Assembly: GCA_016722025.1 (NCBI GenBank)
Contig: JADKGZ010000002.1
Span: forward strand, 186,001-250,000
From: Acidimicrobiaceae bacterium
GTDB taxonomy: Bacteria; Actinomycetota; Acidimicrobiia; Acidimicrobiales; Ilumatobacteraceae
DNA length: 64,000 nucleotides
Direction of reading: 5' to 3'
The notes beneath the pieces are model-generated. The model was not told the origin of the DNA. It saw only the letters and a program-made list of their open reading frames with translations, and did no database searches. Position numbers and translations under genes: made by a program. Positions 1 to 9,174 of the stretch are shown in pieces; positions within the stretch are counted from its first letter, which is position 1; each line of letters starts with the position of its first letter.

Positions 1-294
1 GGCGACAACGTGGCCAAGCTGGCCGGTCGCACGATCAAGAAGTGGACCACCACGTCCGAGGTCACGGCGTGTGAGCCGGGCGCTGTGTTCGAGTTCGTCG
101 CCGAGGGCTACACCACGTGGCGCTACTCGTTCGAGGCGGCCGGCACCGGTACGAGGGTGACGGAGACGTTCGACTACACGGCGAAGGGGTTCATGGGCTT
201 CGTGTACGACAAGGTGCTGTTCCGCCCGAAGGCGATGACGAAGGGCATGCAGCGCACGCTCGAGCGCGTGAAGGCCGGGCTCGAGCACCCATGA
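1..294 (+). CDS. SRPBCC-like protein, C-terminal part (5' partial)
   Basis: The reading frame is open to the first base, so this is the 3' part of a gene that begins outside the window. The visible 97 codons read like the last strands and long C-terminal helix of an SRPBCC/polyketide-cyclase fold: alternating strands around FEFVAEGYTTWRYSFEA and VTETFDY, then a basic helix ending LERVKAGLEHP. That fold usually binds a hydrophobic ligand in a cavity; the ligand here is unknown. The TGA overlaps the ATG of the next gene (ATGA), so the two are probably cotranslated. Confidence 0.6.
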   Translation, partial: GDNVAKLAGRTIKKWTTTSEVTACEPGAVFEFVAEGYTTWRYSFEAAGTGTRVTETFDYTAKGFMGFVYDKVLFRPKAMTKGMQRTLERVKAGLEHP

Positions 295-1166
295 CCAGCG
301 CACTGAAGTTCGGCTGGCTCTCACCCGTGATCGGGAACCGGTGGAGCGACTATCAGCCCATCGCCGCCTGGCAGGACCAGCACATCCTGCCCACCGCGTT
401 GCCGCACTTCGACTCGCTGTGGATCGCCGATCACTTCTACGGGTTCGACGCCAAGACCGACCCGTTCCTCGAGGCGTGGACCACGCTCACCTGGCTGGCC
501 GCACGCCACCCGAACGTGGAGCTGTGCCATCACGTGCTCGGCCAGGGCTACCGGCCGCCGGCACTCACCGCGAAGATGGCGGCCACGCTGCAGGTGCTGT
601 CGGGCGGCCGCTTCATCCTCGGCATCGGCGCCGGCTGGCGCGAGGACGAGTACGCCGCGTACGGCTACGACTTCCCCAAGCCGTCGGTGCGCTTCGCCCA
701 GCTGGAAGAGGTCATCACGATCTGCCGGCTGATGTGGACGGAGGCCGAGCCGTCGTTCGAGGGCACCCACTTCCGCATCGCCGGCGCCTCGGCGCCGCCG
801 CTGCCGAACCCGGTGCCGCGCATCTGCATCGGCGCCTCCGGCGAGAAGATCGGCCTGCCGCTGGTGGGCCGGCTGGCCGACATGTGGAACTCGTTCTTCC
901 GCGGCGACGACGACTGGAACCGCCGCCTGGGCATCGTGCGTGCTACCGCCGAACAGGCCGGGCGCGACCCCGGCTCGATCGAGGTCACCACCACCGTGGA
1001 ACGGCCGCTCCCCGAAACCGACGAGGACAGCGAGCGGCTCGTTGAGCAGCTCGGCCACCTCGCCGATCTCGGTGTGCAGCACTTCGTGATGGACTTCGGC
1101 AACCCGAAGAGCACCGAGCCCATCCACCGCTTCGTGGACCAGGTCATCGGCCCACTCCGTCGCTGA
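291..1166 (+). CDS. LLM-class flavin-dependent oxidoreductase
   Basis: A 291-residue protein of the luciferase-like monooxygenase superfamily, a TIM barrel that uses FMN or F420. Family signs are the early WLSPVIG strand, the segment SLWIADHFYGF, the GGRFILGIGAGWREDEY block typical of this class, and the later RICIGASGEKIGLPLVG strand near a cofactor phosphate. The start is the ATG overlapping the upstream stop. The open frame continues to 117 but that part is antisense to the SRPBCC frame. The substrate cannot be read; F420 and FMN cannot be told apart by eye. Cytosolic, probably cotranscribed with the SRPBCC gene. Confidence 0.85.
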   Translation: MTSALKFGWLSPVIGNRWSDYQPIAAWQDQHILPTALPHFDSLWIADHFYGFDAKTDPFLEAWTTLTWLAARHPNVELCHHVLGQGYRPPALTAKMAATLQVLSGGRFILGIGAGWREDEYAAYGYDFPKPSVRFAQLEEVITICRLMWTEAEPSFEGTHFRIAGASAPPLPNPVPRICIGASGEKIGLPLVGRLADMWNSFFRGDDDWNRRLGIVRATAEQAGRDPGSIEVTTTVERPLPETDEDSERLVEQLGHLADLGVQHFVMDFGNPKSTEPIHRFVDQVIGPLRR

Positions 1167-1242
1167 CGCCGCCCCGCCACGCGGCGATGCCGCCGACCGA
1201 TGGGTCGGCGGCATCGCAGAACCCCGCGCCGAGATCCGGCAC

Positions 1243-1686
1243 TCAGCCGAAGTTGCCGGCCGCAACGTTGCCCAACGTTCCGGCCAGGCCCTCCTGCAGT
1301 TGCGGGCTACCGATCGCTTCGAGCATCCCGAGTGCCCGGTCGGCCAGCACGACCACGATCGGGTCGAGCTCCTCGAAGCGCGGGCGCGGGCCGGGCCACG
1401 GCCAACGCGGCCAACGCGTGCCGCACCAGTCGTCGAACTCGGCCACCAGCGCGTACGCGCCGCCTCCCTTGACGACCTTCTTGCGACCGTTCACCTCGCG
1501 GCTGACGGCGACCGCCTTGGCGGCGGCCAGTCCGATCTCCTCAGCGATGGCGGCGGTACCCAGCGCCGCAACGTTGCGCACGATCACCGAGGCGACGATG
1601 GCGTCGACCTCGAACTGGTAACGAGCGCGGATCAGCAACGGCCAGGGCACGTTGTCGGCACCTGGAAAGTGTTCGGGATCCCACAT
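1243..1686 (-). CDS. Hypothetical protein
   Basis: About 147 residues, family not recognised. The middle is helical and alanine-rich (IVASVIVRNVAALG onward), followed by a basic GRKKVVKGGG segment and a Trp/Pro-rich stretch (WPRWPWPGPRPRF). The ATG at 1686 is preferred over the GTG at 1692 because AAGGAG lies about five bases before the ATG but touches the GTG. No signal peptide or clear membrane span. It stands alone, convergent with the LLM gene and followed upstream by a triplet repeat. Confidence 0.55.
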   Translation of the reverse strand: MWDPEHFPGADNVPWPLLIRARYQFEVDAIVASVIVRNVAALGTAAIAEEIGLAAAKAVAVSREVNGRKKVVKGGGAYALVAEFDDWCGTRWPRWPWPGPRPRFEELDPIVVVLADRALGMLEAIGSPQLQEGLAGTLGNVAAGNFG

Positions 1687-1792
1687 GGTCACTCCTTCGT
1701 CGGTTGCGACGGATCACGATGATCACGTCGCTACAACGAGGCTCGGGCGAGCACGGGGATACTCAAGGAACGGTCAAGCCTCCGCGCGCGAT

Positions 1793-1841
1793 GACAACAA
1801 CGGCGACGACAACAACGACAACGGCGACGGCGACGGCGACT
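1793..1841. repeat. Short GAC/AAC/GGC triplet tract
   Basis: A run of GAC, AAC and GGC triplets fills the gap between the TetR stop and the hypothetical gene. Frames through it give poly-Asp/Asn or poly-Arg peptides with no coding look. It is simple-sequence DNA. Confidence 0.6.
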
Positions 1842-2418
1842 ACGGGGCGGTCGGGGCGACGGCGTCGAGCGCGCCGAGGAACTGGCTCACGGATCGGTCG
1901 GCGAGCGCGCCGTTGAGCTCGGTGGAGCCGGTGAGACCGGCCATCAGGATGGGCCCGACGAACAGCGTGAGCAGCAGCTCGGGGTCGTCGTCGGCACCGA
2001 TGCGCCCTTCGCTCACGCCGCGCTGCAGCACATCCTGGAACACCTTCAGCTGTGCGTCGTGCATGCGTTGTTCCACCTCGGCGATGTCGTGCTGGTGCAG
2101 CTTCAACAGCAGCATGGCCGGCAGGACGCGCAGCCATCCCGGCGCCGTCATCATCGCCAACATGCTGTGCACCAGCCTGCGCAACGCGTCTTCGAAACCC
2201 AGTGTCGGGTCGGGTGCCTCCAGCTTCGGAGCGATGTGGTCGAACACATCGACCACCAGTTCATCGCGCGTCGTCCAGTGGCGGTACACGGTGGACTTGG
2301 CCACACCGGAACGAGCGACGACACCGTCGATGGTGATCGCGGTGGGGCCGCCCTCCAGCAGGAGGGCTGTCGCGGCCTCCATCACGGCCGTGTGCGTACG
2401 TTCCACGCGAGTGCTCAT
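1840..2418 (-). CDS. TetR/AcrR family transcriptional regulator
   Basis: A 192-residue TetR-type repressor. The N-terminal helix-turn-helix is clear: TAVMEAATALLLEGG, then ITIDGVVARSGVAKSTVYRHW, with the usual recognition helix and conserved Tyr-Arg-His/Trp. The rest is a helical ligand-binding domain. The start is the ATG of MSTRVERTH; the open frame extends to 2568 but runs through the operator region. It is divergent from an MFS efflux gene with palindromic sites between them, the classic layout of a drug-responsive repressor controlling a pump. The ligand is unknown. Confidence 0.85.
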   Translation of the reverse strand: MSTRVERTHTAVMEAATALLLEGGPTAITIDGVVARSGVAKSTVYRHWTTRDELVVDVFDHIAPKLEAPDPTLGFEDALRRLVHSMLAMMTAPGWLRVLPAMLLLKLHQHDIAEVEQRMHDAQLKVFQDVLQRGVSEGRIGADDDPELLLTLFVGPILMAGLTGSTELNGALADRSVSQFLGALDAVAPTAP

Positions 2419-2488
2419 CTCGGTGGTGAACGGTACCCGTGACAGATGTCTCGGGCAGGGCCGTAGGGAGTGCGTCCGCATGAACAGT

Positions 2489-2532
2489 ACGATACCGTCT
2501 CGTTCTACAGAAACGATACCGTCTCGTATCGT
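2489..2532. promoter_or_regulatory. Probable TetR operators between tetR and the MFS gene
   Basis: The 15-base string ACGATACCGTCTCGT occurs twice, at 2489-2503 and 2513-2527. The second copy extends into a perfect palindrome ACGATAC-N6-GTATCGT (2513-2532). Both lie between the two divergent start codons, where a TetR dimer could block both promoters. Binding by the adjacent TetR protein is inferred. Confidence 0.65.
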
Positions 2533-2594
2533 TACAGCGACTTCCGCACCGTCCATCCCCACCGTCACCCTGTCCCGCCAGCCGAGGAGCCGAC

Positions 2595-4220
2595 ATGTCC
2601 GACCAATCCCCCGCCCGCACCGACGAACTGCCGTACCAGCACCAACCTGCCGAGACGGAGGTGGCCGATGCTCGTCGCCGCACGATGATCCTGGTCGCGA
2701 TGTGCACGGCGCTGGTGGCGGTGATCGCTTCCGTCTCCGGCCTCAACGTTGCTCAGCAGCAGTTGGCCAGCGACCTCGGCGCCACTCAGAGCCAGTTGCT
2801 GTGGGTGATCAACGGCTACACCATCGCCCTCGCCGCACTGCTGATGCCCATCGGCGCCATCGGCGATCGCTTCGGTCGCAAGCACATCCTGCTCGCAGGG
2901 TTGGGCGTGTTCGCCGTCGCCAACGTGCTGGCCTCGCTGGCCACCTCGCCGGCACAGCTCATCGCGTTCCGTGTGCTGGCCGGCGCCGGCGCTGCGATGA
3001 TCATGCCGGTCACGCTCTCCGTGATCACGTCGACGTTCCCGGAAGCAGAGCGCGGTCGCGCTGTCGGCATCTGGGCAGGCTTCGCCGGCGGCGGCGGCAT
3101 CCTCGGGTTGCTGTCGTCCGCGATCCTCGTCGACAACTTCACGTGGCCATGGTTGTTCGTCGGCCCGGTCGCGCTGGCGCTGGTCGCCGCAGCGTTCACG
3201 GTGCGCTTCGTGCCGCACTCGAAGGAGCACAGCGAAGGCCGATTCGACGTCGGTGGCTCGCTGCTCTCGGCGCTTGCCGTCGGTGGCCTCGTACTGGGCA
3301 TCCACGAAGGCCCCGAGGTCGGCTGGACCTCCGGTGTTGCCCTGCTCGGCCTGCTCGTGGGCGTGGCCTCGCTCATCGGCTTCGTCGTCTGGGAGCGGCG
3401 ACAAGAGCACCCGCTGCTCGACGTTCGGGTGTTCTCCAACCGCTCGCTGGCCGCCGGCTCGCTGGGGCTCACCGTGAGCTTCGCGATCATCATGGGGCTG
3501 TTCCTGGTGCTGGTGCAGTTCCTGCAAGCGGTGCTCGGCTACTCGGCGGTGCGCGCCGCGGTCGGCCTGCTGCCGATGATCGCCGTGATGATGCCGCTGT
3601 CGGCCGCGGCCACGGGCATGGCGCAACGGTTCGGGCTGCGCGTGATGATGACGGCCGGCAACATCGCCACCGCCGCCGGCCTGGTGCTGCTGGCGCTGAT
3701 GGCGAGCGCCGACGGCGGGTACTGGCCCATCCTGCCCGGCATCCTGCTGCTGGGCCTGGGCATGGGGCTGTCGATGAGCCCGGGCACCGCTGCGATCACG
3801 GCGTCGCTGCCGGAGGAGAAGCAGGGTGTCGCCTCGGCGCTCAACGACACGGTGCGCGAGTTCGGCGGCGCAGTGGGCATCGCACTCATCGGCAGTGTGC
3901 TCAGCGCCGGCTACGCCTCCAGCGTCTCGGGGGCCACCGCCGGCCTTCCGGCCGAAGCAGCTGCTGTGGTCGAGGAAGGCATCGGCGGCGCATTCGCCAT
4001 CGCACCGTCACTGGGCGAGCAGGGCCCTGCCGTACTGGCGGCCGCCCGCACTGCCTTCGTCGATGGTTGGCAGTTCTCGATGTGGTTGTCGGCGGCACTG
4101 GCGATCGCCGCCGCTGTGTTCACCGCCGCGTGGATCCCCCGTCATCGCACTGCCACGAGCCTGGTGGCACTCGACGCGCCGGATTCCACCACGACGCCCG
4201 AGCTGGTTGCTGCCGGCTGA
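2595..4220 (+). CDS. MFS transporter, DHA2 (14-TM) drug efflux family
   Basis: A 541-residue inner-membrane proton antiporter of the EmrB/QacA type. The first helix follows a polar N-terminus. The loop after TM2 carries the MFS signature GAIGDRFGRKHILL, and motif C-like GAGAAMIMPVTL lies near TM5. About 14 hydrophobic segments follow. The length and the late DTVREFGGAVGIALIGSVL segment fit DHA2 better than DHA1. It is divergent from a TetR gene with shared operators, so it is probably induced by its own substrate, which is not predictable. Confidence 0.9.
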   Translation: MSDQSPARTDELPYQHQPAETEVADARRRTMILVAMCTALVAVIASVSGLNVAQQQLASDLGATQSQLLWVINGYTIALAALLMPIGAIGDRFGRKHILLAGLGVFAVANVLASLATSPAQLIAFRVLAGAGAAMIMPVTLSVITSTFPEAERGRAVGIWAGFAGGGGILGLLSSAILVDNFTWPWLFVGPVALALVAAAFTVRFVPHSKEHSEGRFDVGGSLLSALAVGGLVLGIHEGPEVGWTSGVALLGLLVGVASLIGFVVWERRQEHPLLDVRVFSNRSLAAGSLGLTVSFAIIMGLFLVLVQFLQAVLGYSAVRAAVGLLPMIAVMMPLSAAATGMAQRFGLRVMMTAGNIATAAGLVLLALMASADGGYWPILPGILLLGLGMGLSMSPGTAAITASLPEEKQGVASALNDTVREFGGAVGIALIGSVLSAGYASSVSGATAGLPAEAAAVVEEGIGGAFAIAPSLGEQGPAVLAAARTAFVDGWQFSMWLSAALAIAAAVFTAAWIPRHRTATSLVALDAPDSTTTPELVAAG

Positions 4221-5724
4221 TCACTCGTAGACGAGGCACCCGTCGTCGAGGTCGGCTGCGGGCAGCGCTTCCTTCTCGTACCAGTAGTCCTGCGTGTGCC
4301 GCCACTCGGGCTTGTTGCCTGCCTTGGGCAGCAAGTGCATGCTGCGCATCAGGTAGTTGGGGTTGAAGTTGCTGGGGTCCATCCATGGGCCGATGGCCAT
4401 GTCGGCGTCCTGCGACCGAAGTGCGGGCGTGACGCGCTGCGCACCGAGCTCGTCCATGTGGTGCAACAACCGGCAGACGAGGTCGCTGATGAGGTCGGCG
4501 CGCAGCGTCCAGCTGGCGCGGAAGTAGCCGAAGACCCACAGCAGGTTGGGCACGCCGGTGAACATCATCCCGCGATAGGTGACCGTGTCGGCCAGGTTGA
4601 GTGGCGTGCCGTCGAGCGTGAACTCGATGTCGCCGAGCACGCTCAGGTTGAAGCCGGTGGCCGTGAGGATGACGTCGGCTTCCAGCTCCTCGCCGCTCTT
4701 GGTGCGAATGCCCGTCTCGGTGAACGTGTCGATCTCGTCGGTCACCATGCTGGCCTTGCCGGCGCTGATGCCGGCGAACAGGTCGCCGTCGGGCACGAAC
4801 GCCAGGCGTTGCTGCCATGGCCGGTACTTGGGCGTGAAGTGCTTGTCGACGTCGTAGCCCTCGGGCAGCAGCGATCGCACGATGTTGAGCAGCTCGGTCT
4901 TGATCATCTCCGGCTCGTCGAACGCGAGTTGGGTGACCATCTGCTGGTCGTGCAGCACCTTGCGGCGCACGATCTCGTGGATCCAGGTCTCGTCGATCTC
5001 CAGCTCGCGCAGCGTGTCGGCCAGCTCGTTCGCGTTGCGACCGGTCCAGAAGTAGGTGGGCGAGCGCTGCAGCACCGTGACGTGCTCGCACTGGCCGGCG
5101 ATGGCCGGCACGACGGTGGCCGTGGTGGCGCCGGATCCGATGCAGATGACCTTCTTCCCCGTGAGGTCGAGGTCGTCGGGCCAGGTCTGTGGGTGCACGA
5201 TGCGGCCCTGGAACCGATCCATTCCCGGCCACTCGGGCGTGTAGCCCTCGCTGTGGCGGTAGTACCCCTGGCACATCCACAAGAAGTTGCAGGTGAAGCG
5301 GCTCGTCTCACCCGTCTCGCTGTTGGTGGCGGTGAGCGTCCACAGGTTGTCGGCGCTGCTCCAGGCCGCGGCACTGATGCGGTGGTGGTAGCGAATGTGG
5401 CGGGCGAGGTCGTTCTCGTCGATCACCTCGCCCATGTACTTGAGGATCTCCCCGGCCGACGCGATGGGTGCACTGGTCCACGGCTTGAAGCGGTAGCCGA
5501 ACGTGTACAGGTCGCTGTCGCTGCGCACGCCCGGGTACTTGTGCATCAGCCACGTGCCGCCGAAGCTCTCCAACCCTTCCAGCACCAGGAAGGTCTTCTC
5601 CGGGTACTGCTCCTGCAGGTGGTACGCACCCCCGACGCCGGAGATGCCGGCGCCGACGATGATGATGTCGAAGTGCTCGGTCGTCTGCTGCTCGGTCGGC
5701 TCGGCGCGTGATGGTGTCGCTCAT
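4221..5724 (-). CDS. Flavin-containing/Baeyer-Villiger-type monooxygenase, N-terminal frameshift
   Basis: An NAD(P)H- and FAD-dependent monooxygenase of about 500 residues. Visible motifs, in order, are the FAD-binding GAGISG, the Baeyer-Villiger fingerprint FQGRIVHPQTWP, the NADPH-binding GSGATTA, and the late ILTATGFN strand. The FAD motif is in the main frame, but that frame has no start codon before it, only a stop overlapping the ATG at 5724. The ATG with an AGGGG upstream reads MSDTI in the neighbouring frame. A single extra base at 5705-5724 would join them, so this is either a sequence error or a recent frameshift. Without repair, the first in-frame start (5585) would lose the FAD site. 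Confidence 0.8.
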
Positions 5725-5751
5725 GGGGTCCCCTGCTTCAGCCTTGAACTG

Positions 5752-5768
5752 CTGGACAGATCGTCCAG
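5752..5768. promoter_or_regulatory. Inverted repeat between the FMO and NMO genes
   Basis: CTGGAC-AGATC-GTCCAG is a perfect six-base inverted repeat just upstream of the monooxygenase start. Its form suits a dimeric regulator such as TetR, but no regulator gene is adjacent. Function inferred only. Confidence 0.35.
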
Positions 5769-5827
5769 TTGTCCGATTCTCGAACCGGCAGAGTCCACCA
5801 GACCAGGGCCGTTCGGCTCTAGCCGGA

Positions 5828-5844
5828 CAACTCGCCGCGAGTTG
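5828..5844. promoter_or_regulatory. Inverted repeat upstream of the NMO gene
   Basis: CAACTCG-CCG-CGAGTTG is a perfect seven-base palindrome 46 bases before the NMO start codon. It may be an operator or a hairpin; nothing here decides which. Confidence 0.3.
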
Positions 5845-5890
5845 AGGCCCGGCTTCATCCGCAGCGACCCTCGTATGGGATGCTTCCGCC

Positions 5891-7036
5891 ATGAAGACCG
5901 CTGTCACCGACATGTTCGGCATCGACGTTCCCATCCTCGCCTTCACCCACTGCCGCGATGTGGTGGCGGCGGTCACCAAGGCCGGCGGTCTCGGCGTGCT
6001 GGGCGCGGTCGCGCACTCGCAGGAGCAGCTCGAGATCGACCTCGCGTGGATCGAGGCCGAGGTGGGTGGCCGGCCGTATGGCATCGACCTGATCGTGCCC
6101 GCGAAGTACGCGGGCGACGGTGAGGGTGGGTTCACGATGGACGACATCCGCCAGCTCATCCCGGCCGAGCACAAGGCGTTCGTCGACGACATCCTGCGGC
6201 GCTACGACGTGCCGCCGTTGCCCGACGACGAGGCCGGCCTCGGCCGGGGCGTGGCCAACTCCGGCACGGCAGCACCCTTCTCGGCCAACCAGGCCGACCC
6301 GCTGCTGGAGATCGCACTCGCGCACCGACCGGTGTTGGTGGTGAACGCGCTCGGCCCGCCCCCGCCGCACATGATCGAGCGCGTCAAGCAGGAGGGCCGC
6401 CTGCTCGCTGCGCTCGCCGGCAAGGCGCAGCATGCCCAGCGCCACGTCAACGCGGGTGTCGACCTCATCATTGCGCAGGGTGCCGAAGCGGGCGGTCACA
6501 CCGGTGAAGTGGGCACGATGGTGTTGATCCCGGAGATCGTCGATGCCGTGCGCTCGGTGCCGGTGGTCGGGGCTGGTGGCATCGGGCGTGGCCGCCAGAT
6601 GGCGGCCGCCATGGCGCTGGGGGCGCAGGGCGTGTGGTGCGGCTCGGTGTGGCTCACCACCAACGAAGCCGAGACCCACCCGGTGGTGAAGCAGAAGTTC
6701 CTGGCAGCCACGTCCAGCGACACCGTGCGCTCGCGCTCGCTCACCGGCAAGCCGGCGCGTCAGCTGCGTACCGCCTGGACCGACGAGTGGGACAACCCCG
6801 ACAACCCGAAGCCGCTGGGCATGCCGATGCAGCCCATCCTGGTGGCGGAGGCGCAAGCACGCATCAGTCGCGCGGCGTACAAGCCGGGCAGCGGCGCCGA
6901 GCAGCTGAGCAACTACTTCGTCGGCCAGATCGTGGGCTCGATGAACGTCAGCAAGCCTGCCGCCCAGGTGGTGTTCGACATGGTCGACGAGTTCATCGAG
7001 GCCGTGCAGTCACTGGGCCGCCTGCTGGAGACCTGA
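5891..7036 (+). CDS. Nitronate monooxygenase family protein
   Basis: A 381-residue FMN-dependent TIM-barrel enzyme of the nitronate monooxygenase/2-nitropropane dioxygenase family, which oxidises nitronates or acts on related enoyl substrates. Visible signs are the N-terminal MFGIDVPILAF strand, the GGLGVLGAVAHS loop, AQGAEAGGHTGEVG with the active-site His, and the phosphate-binding VPVVGAGGIGRGRQMAAAMALGA segment. A central insertion rich in Pro and Asp is typical of longer actinobacterial members. No obvious Shine-Dalgarno is seen. It is divergent from the flavin monooxygenase across two inverted repeats. Its 3' end overlaps the convergent acyltransferase gene by 27 bases. Confidence 0.85.
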   Translation: MKTAVTDMFGIDVPILAFTHCRDVVAAVTKAGGLGVLGAVAHSQEQLEIDLAWIEAEVGGRPYGIDLIVPAKYAGDGEGGFTMDDIRQLIPAEHKAFVDDILRRYDVPPLPDDEAGLGRGVANSGTAAPFSANQADPLLEIALAHRPVLVVNALGPPPPHMIERVKQEGRLLAALAGKAQHAQRHVNAGVDLIIAQGAEAGGHTGEVGTMVLIPEIVDAVRSVPVVGAGGIGRGRQMAAAMALGAQGVWCGSVWLTTNEAETHPVVKQKFLAATSSDTVRSRSLTGKPARQLRTAWTDEWDNPDNPKPLGMPMQPILVAEAQARISRAAYKPGSGAEQLSNYFVGQIVGSMNVSKPAAQVVFDMVDEFIEAVQSLGRLLET

Positions 7037-8215
7037 GCAGCGACGGTTCAGTGCTCGGCGGGCGGGTTGCTCGACCCATCGATGGGTGAGGAGCGAGACG
7101 ACCAACAGCACCGCGACGGTGGCCATCGCCGACCACCACGACGGTGACGACCGCTTGATGGCGCTGTCGTTCACCACGATCACGAACACCCACTGCAGCA
7201 TGTAGAACGAGTAGCTGGCATCACCCATGGCCCGAACGAACCGATGCTCCAATCCGCCACTCACCGCTGTCGGCCCCCACGCGAGCGCCGCGACGAGGGC
7301 GACGGCGAGCGGTGTGTAGGCCACGTAGAGGCCGGCCGTGGCGAACTGCGCGAGCAAGCCGGTGTCACCGATGTTCGCGTGGGACGGCACCATCAGGATC
7401 GCGGTGGCCGCGCCCGCGACGCACAACAGCAACGCGTTCCGATTGCGTCGCCGGCCAAGGCCGCCGCCGGTTCCACCATCACGCTGCCAGTACAGGAGTG
7501 CAGCACCGACCGTGCACCCCAGGAAGAACTCCCAGATGCGAAGCCCCGGGAAGAACTTCACTCGCTCGAGCACGGCTCTGACGTCGGCCGGCGACTTCCC
7601 TCTGTTCGTCAACGCCCGCTCCAGCACCACGGCCACCGCCGCAAACAGCGCGCACTCGATCGCGAAGATGGTGAGACCCAGCGATGGCAGGTGCCGCCGC
7701 TGAACCCGGGCCAGCACCCTCCAGATGAAGAAGGGGAACACGCAGTAGAAGCACAGCTCTGCGGAGATGCTCCAGGACGGGATGTTCCAGAGGTGCATGC
7801 TCTTGGTGGGGACGAATGCGTGCAGCATCGAGATGTTGACGAACCAGGAGAGCACCGAGGGCCTCAGCGCGTACGCGATCACCAGCGGCGTGATCAGCAG
7901 ATGCGCAACGACGTGCATCGGCCCGATCCTGGCCAGGCGAGCCCACAGGAACGCTCGTGCTGCTGTGACGCCGGCCGCGAATCGATCGAAGTAGTTGTAG
8001 GTGAGCACGAGGCCGCTCAAGACGAAGAAGATCGTGACACCTGCGGCACCCTGACGAACGAGCGGTTCGTGTGCAGCAGTGAACGGCACGAGCTCTGGAA
8101 AGTGCGAGAGCACGACGAGCAACGCCGCGACGAACCGAAGACCGGTGAGTGCGTGGATGGTTGGCCGCGACGGTGTGTCGATCCGTGCAACGTAGCCGTC
8201 CGCCGAGCCGGGCAC
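7010..8215 (-). CDS. Acyltransferase family 3 membrane protein (OafA/YrhL-like)
   Basis: A 401-residue polytopic membrane protein with about ten hydrophobic spans. The N-terminal block HALTGLRFVAALLVVLSHF, with its Arg and His, and the following VTIFFVLSGLVLTYNY are hallmarks of acyltransferase-3 enzymes, which move acyl groups to cell-envelope sugars or lipids. The C-terminus is basic. There is no neighbouring polysaccharide gene to suggest a substrate. It is convergent with the NMO gene. Confidence 0.85.
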   Translation of the reverse strand: MPGSADGYVARIDTPSRPTIHALTGLRFVAALLVVLSHFPELVPFTAAHEPLVRQGAAGVTIFFVLSGLVLTYNYFDRFAAGVTAARAFLWARLARIGPMHVVAHLLITPLVIAYALRPSVLSWFVNISMLHAFVPTKSMHLWNIPSWSISAELCFYCVFPFFIWRVLARVQRRHLPSLGLTIFAIECALFAAVAVVLERALTNRGKSPADVRAVLERVKFFPGLRIWEFFLGCTVGAALLYWQRDGGTGGGLGRRRNRNALLLCVAGAATAILMVPSHANIGDTGLLAQFATAGLYVAYTPLAVALVAALAWGPTAVSGGLEHRFVRAMGDASYSFYMLQWVFVIVVNDSAIKRSSPSWWSAMATVAVLLVVSLLTHRWVEQPARRALNRRCSGLQQAAQ

Positions 8216-8222
8216 CCGCCGA

Positions 8223-8798
8223 TCAGGCCGACTCGCTCTGAGCCGCGGGGTCGAAGCTGACGTCGGCGGTGTCGACCACGCTGGCGCTGCGCCCGGGCCC
8301 GGTCTGCCAGGTCCAGTACATGTTGGTGTGAGCGATCACCTTGTCGGCCGGCGGCAAGCCGTACTGGGAGAAGTCCTCGGTGGTGTGTGCGTCGCCGACG
8401 AGCACGGTGTCGTAGCCACGGACGAACGCACCGTGCAGCGTGGCGCGGATGCAGGCATCGGTCTGTGCCCCGGCCACGACCACCCGGCCCACCCCTCGCT
8501 GCGCCAACTCGGCCTCGAGCGTGGTGTCCTCGAACGAGTCGCCGTGCCGCTTGTGCACCATCGGTTCGGCCTCCAGCTGCGGCAGTTCCGGTACGTACTG
8601 CCAACCAGTCGCACCCTGCGGCAGCTCGTCGGACGAGTGCTGCACCCAGATGACCGGCACCTGCTCGGCGCGCGCCTTCTCCACCAAGGTGGCGATGTTG
8701 GCCACCACCGCATCGCGATCGTGAGCGTTGGCCACCACGTCGTTCTGCACATCCACCACCACGAGCGCCGTGTTGGGGCGGTTGCTGAAGCTGGTCAT
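8223..8798 (-). CDS. Isochorismatase-family cysteine hydrolase
   Basis: A 191-residue cytosolic hydrolase. The catalytic triad of the family is visible: Asp in ALVVVDVQNDV, Lys in VHKRHGDSF and Cys in GAQTDACIRATLHGA. Members hydrolyse amides, isochorismate or related substrates; the specificity is not readable. The ATG at 8798 has AAGGAG six bases upstream; the frame is open to 8882 but that extension is basic and unlike the family. Confidence 0.85.
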   Translation of the reverse strand: MTSFSNRPNTALVVVDVQNDVVANAHDRDAVVANIATLVEKARAEQVPVIWVQHSSDELPQGATGWQYVPELPQLEAEPMVHKRHGDSFEDTTLEAELAQRGVGRVVVAGAQTDACIRATLHGAFVRGYDTVLVGDAHTTEDFSQYGLPPADKVIAHTNMYWTWQTGPGRSASVVDTADVSFDPAAQSESA

Positions 8799-8902
8799 GA
8801 TGGGCTCCTTCATGTGCTCGATGGCCCACGACCCTACCCGTCGCCTGCGACCCACCGAGACGGCGCTCATCGCCTGTTCCACGGCCAGGTATTCTCCGCG
8901 AC

Positions 8903-9172
8903 GTGCCGACGATCACCTTCACCGCCAACCTTCGCCGGCACGTCGCCTGTCCGACTGCGCAGGTCGCGGGCACCACGGTGGCGCAGTGCCTCGCCGCCTA
9001 CTTCGCCGTGCACCCGGCCGTGCGGTCGTACGTGCTCGACGACCAGGGTGGTGTACGGCGGCACGTGGTGGTGTTCGTGGGCAGCGACCAGTTGCGTGAC
9101 CCGTCGAAACAAACCGATGCAGTCGGGCCGGCCACCGAGATCACGGTGATGCAGGCCCTGTCAGGAGGATGA
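8903..9172 (+). CDS. MoaD/ThiS-like sulfur-carrier protein
   Basis: An 89-residue beta-grasp protein beginning PTITFTANLRRHV and ending ALSGG. The C-terminal Gly-Gly is what sulfur carriers of the MoaD/ThiS group need for thiocarboxylation. Starts at GTG; its stop overlaps the AGGAGGATG region of the next gene, so the two are coupled. No moaE, moeB or thiG lies nearby. The pairing with a propeller protein recurs in actinobacteria as far as I recall, but the acceptor of its sulfur is unknown. Confidence 0.75.
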   Translation: MPTITFTANLRRHVACPTAQVAGTTVAQCLAAYFAVHPAVRSYVLDDQGGVRRHVVVFVGSDQLRDPSKQTDAVGPATEITVMQALSGG

Positions 9173-9174
9173 AC

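Noticed and set aside
1652..4366. Very long plus-strand open frame (904 codons) over tetR and the MFS gene
   Set aside because: It is Arg-rich throughout and antisense or out of frame with genes carrying clear family motifs; a typical high-GC shadow.
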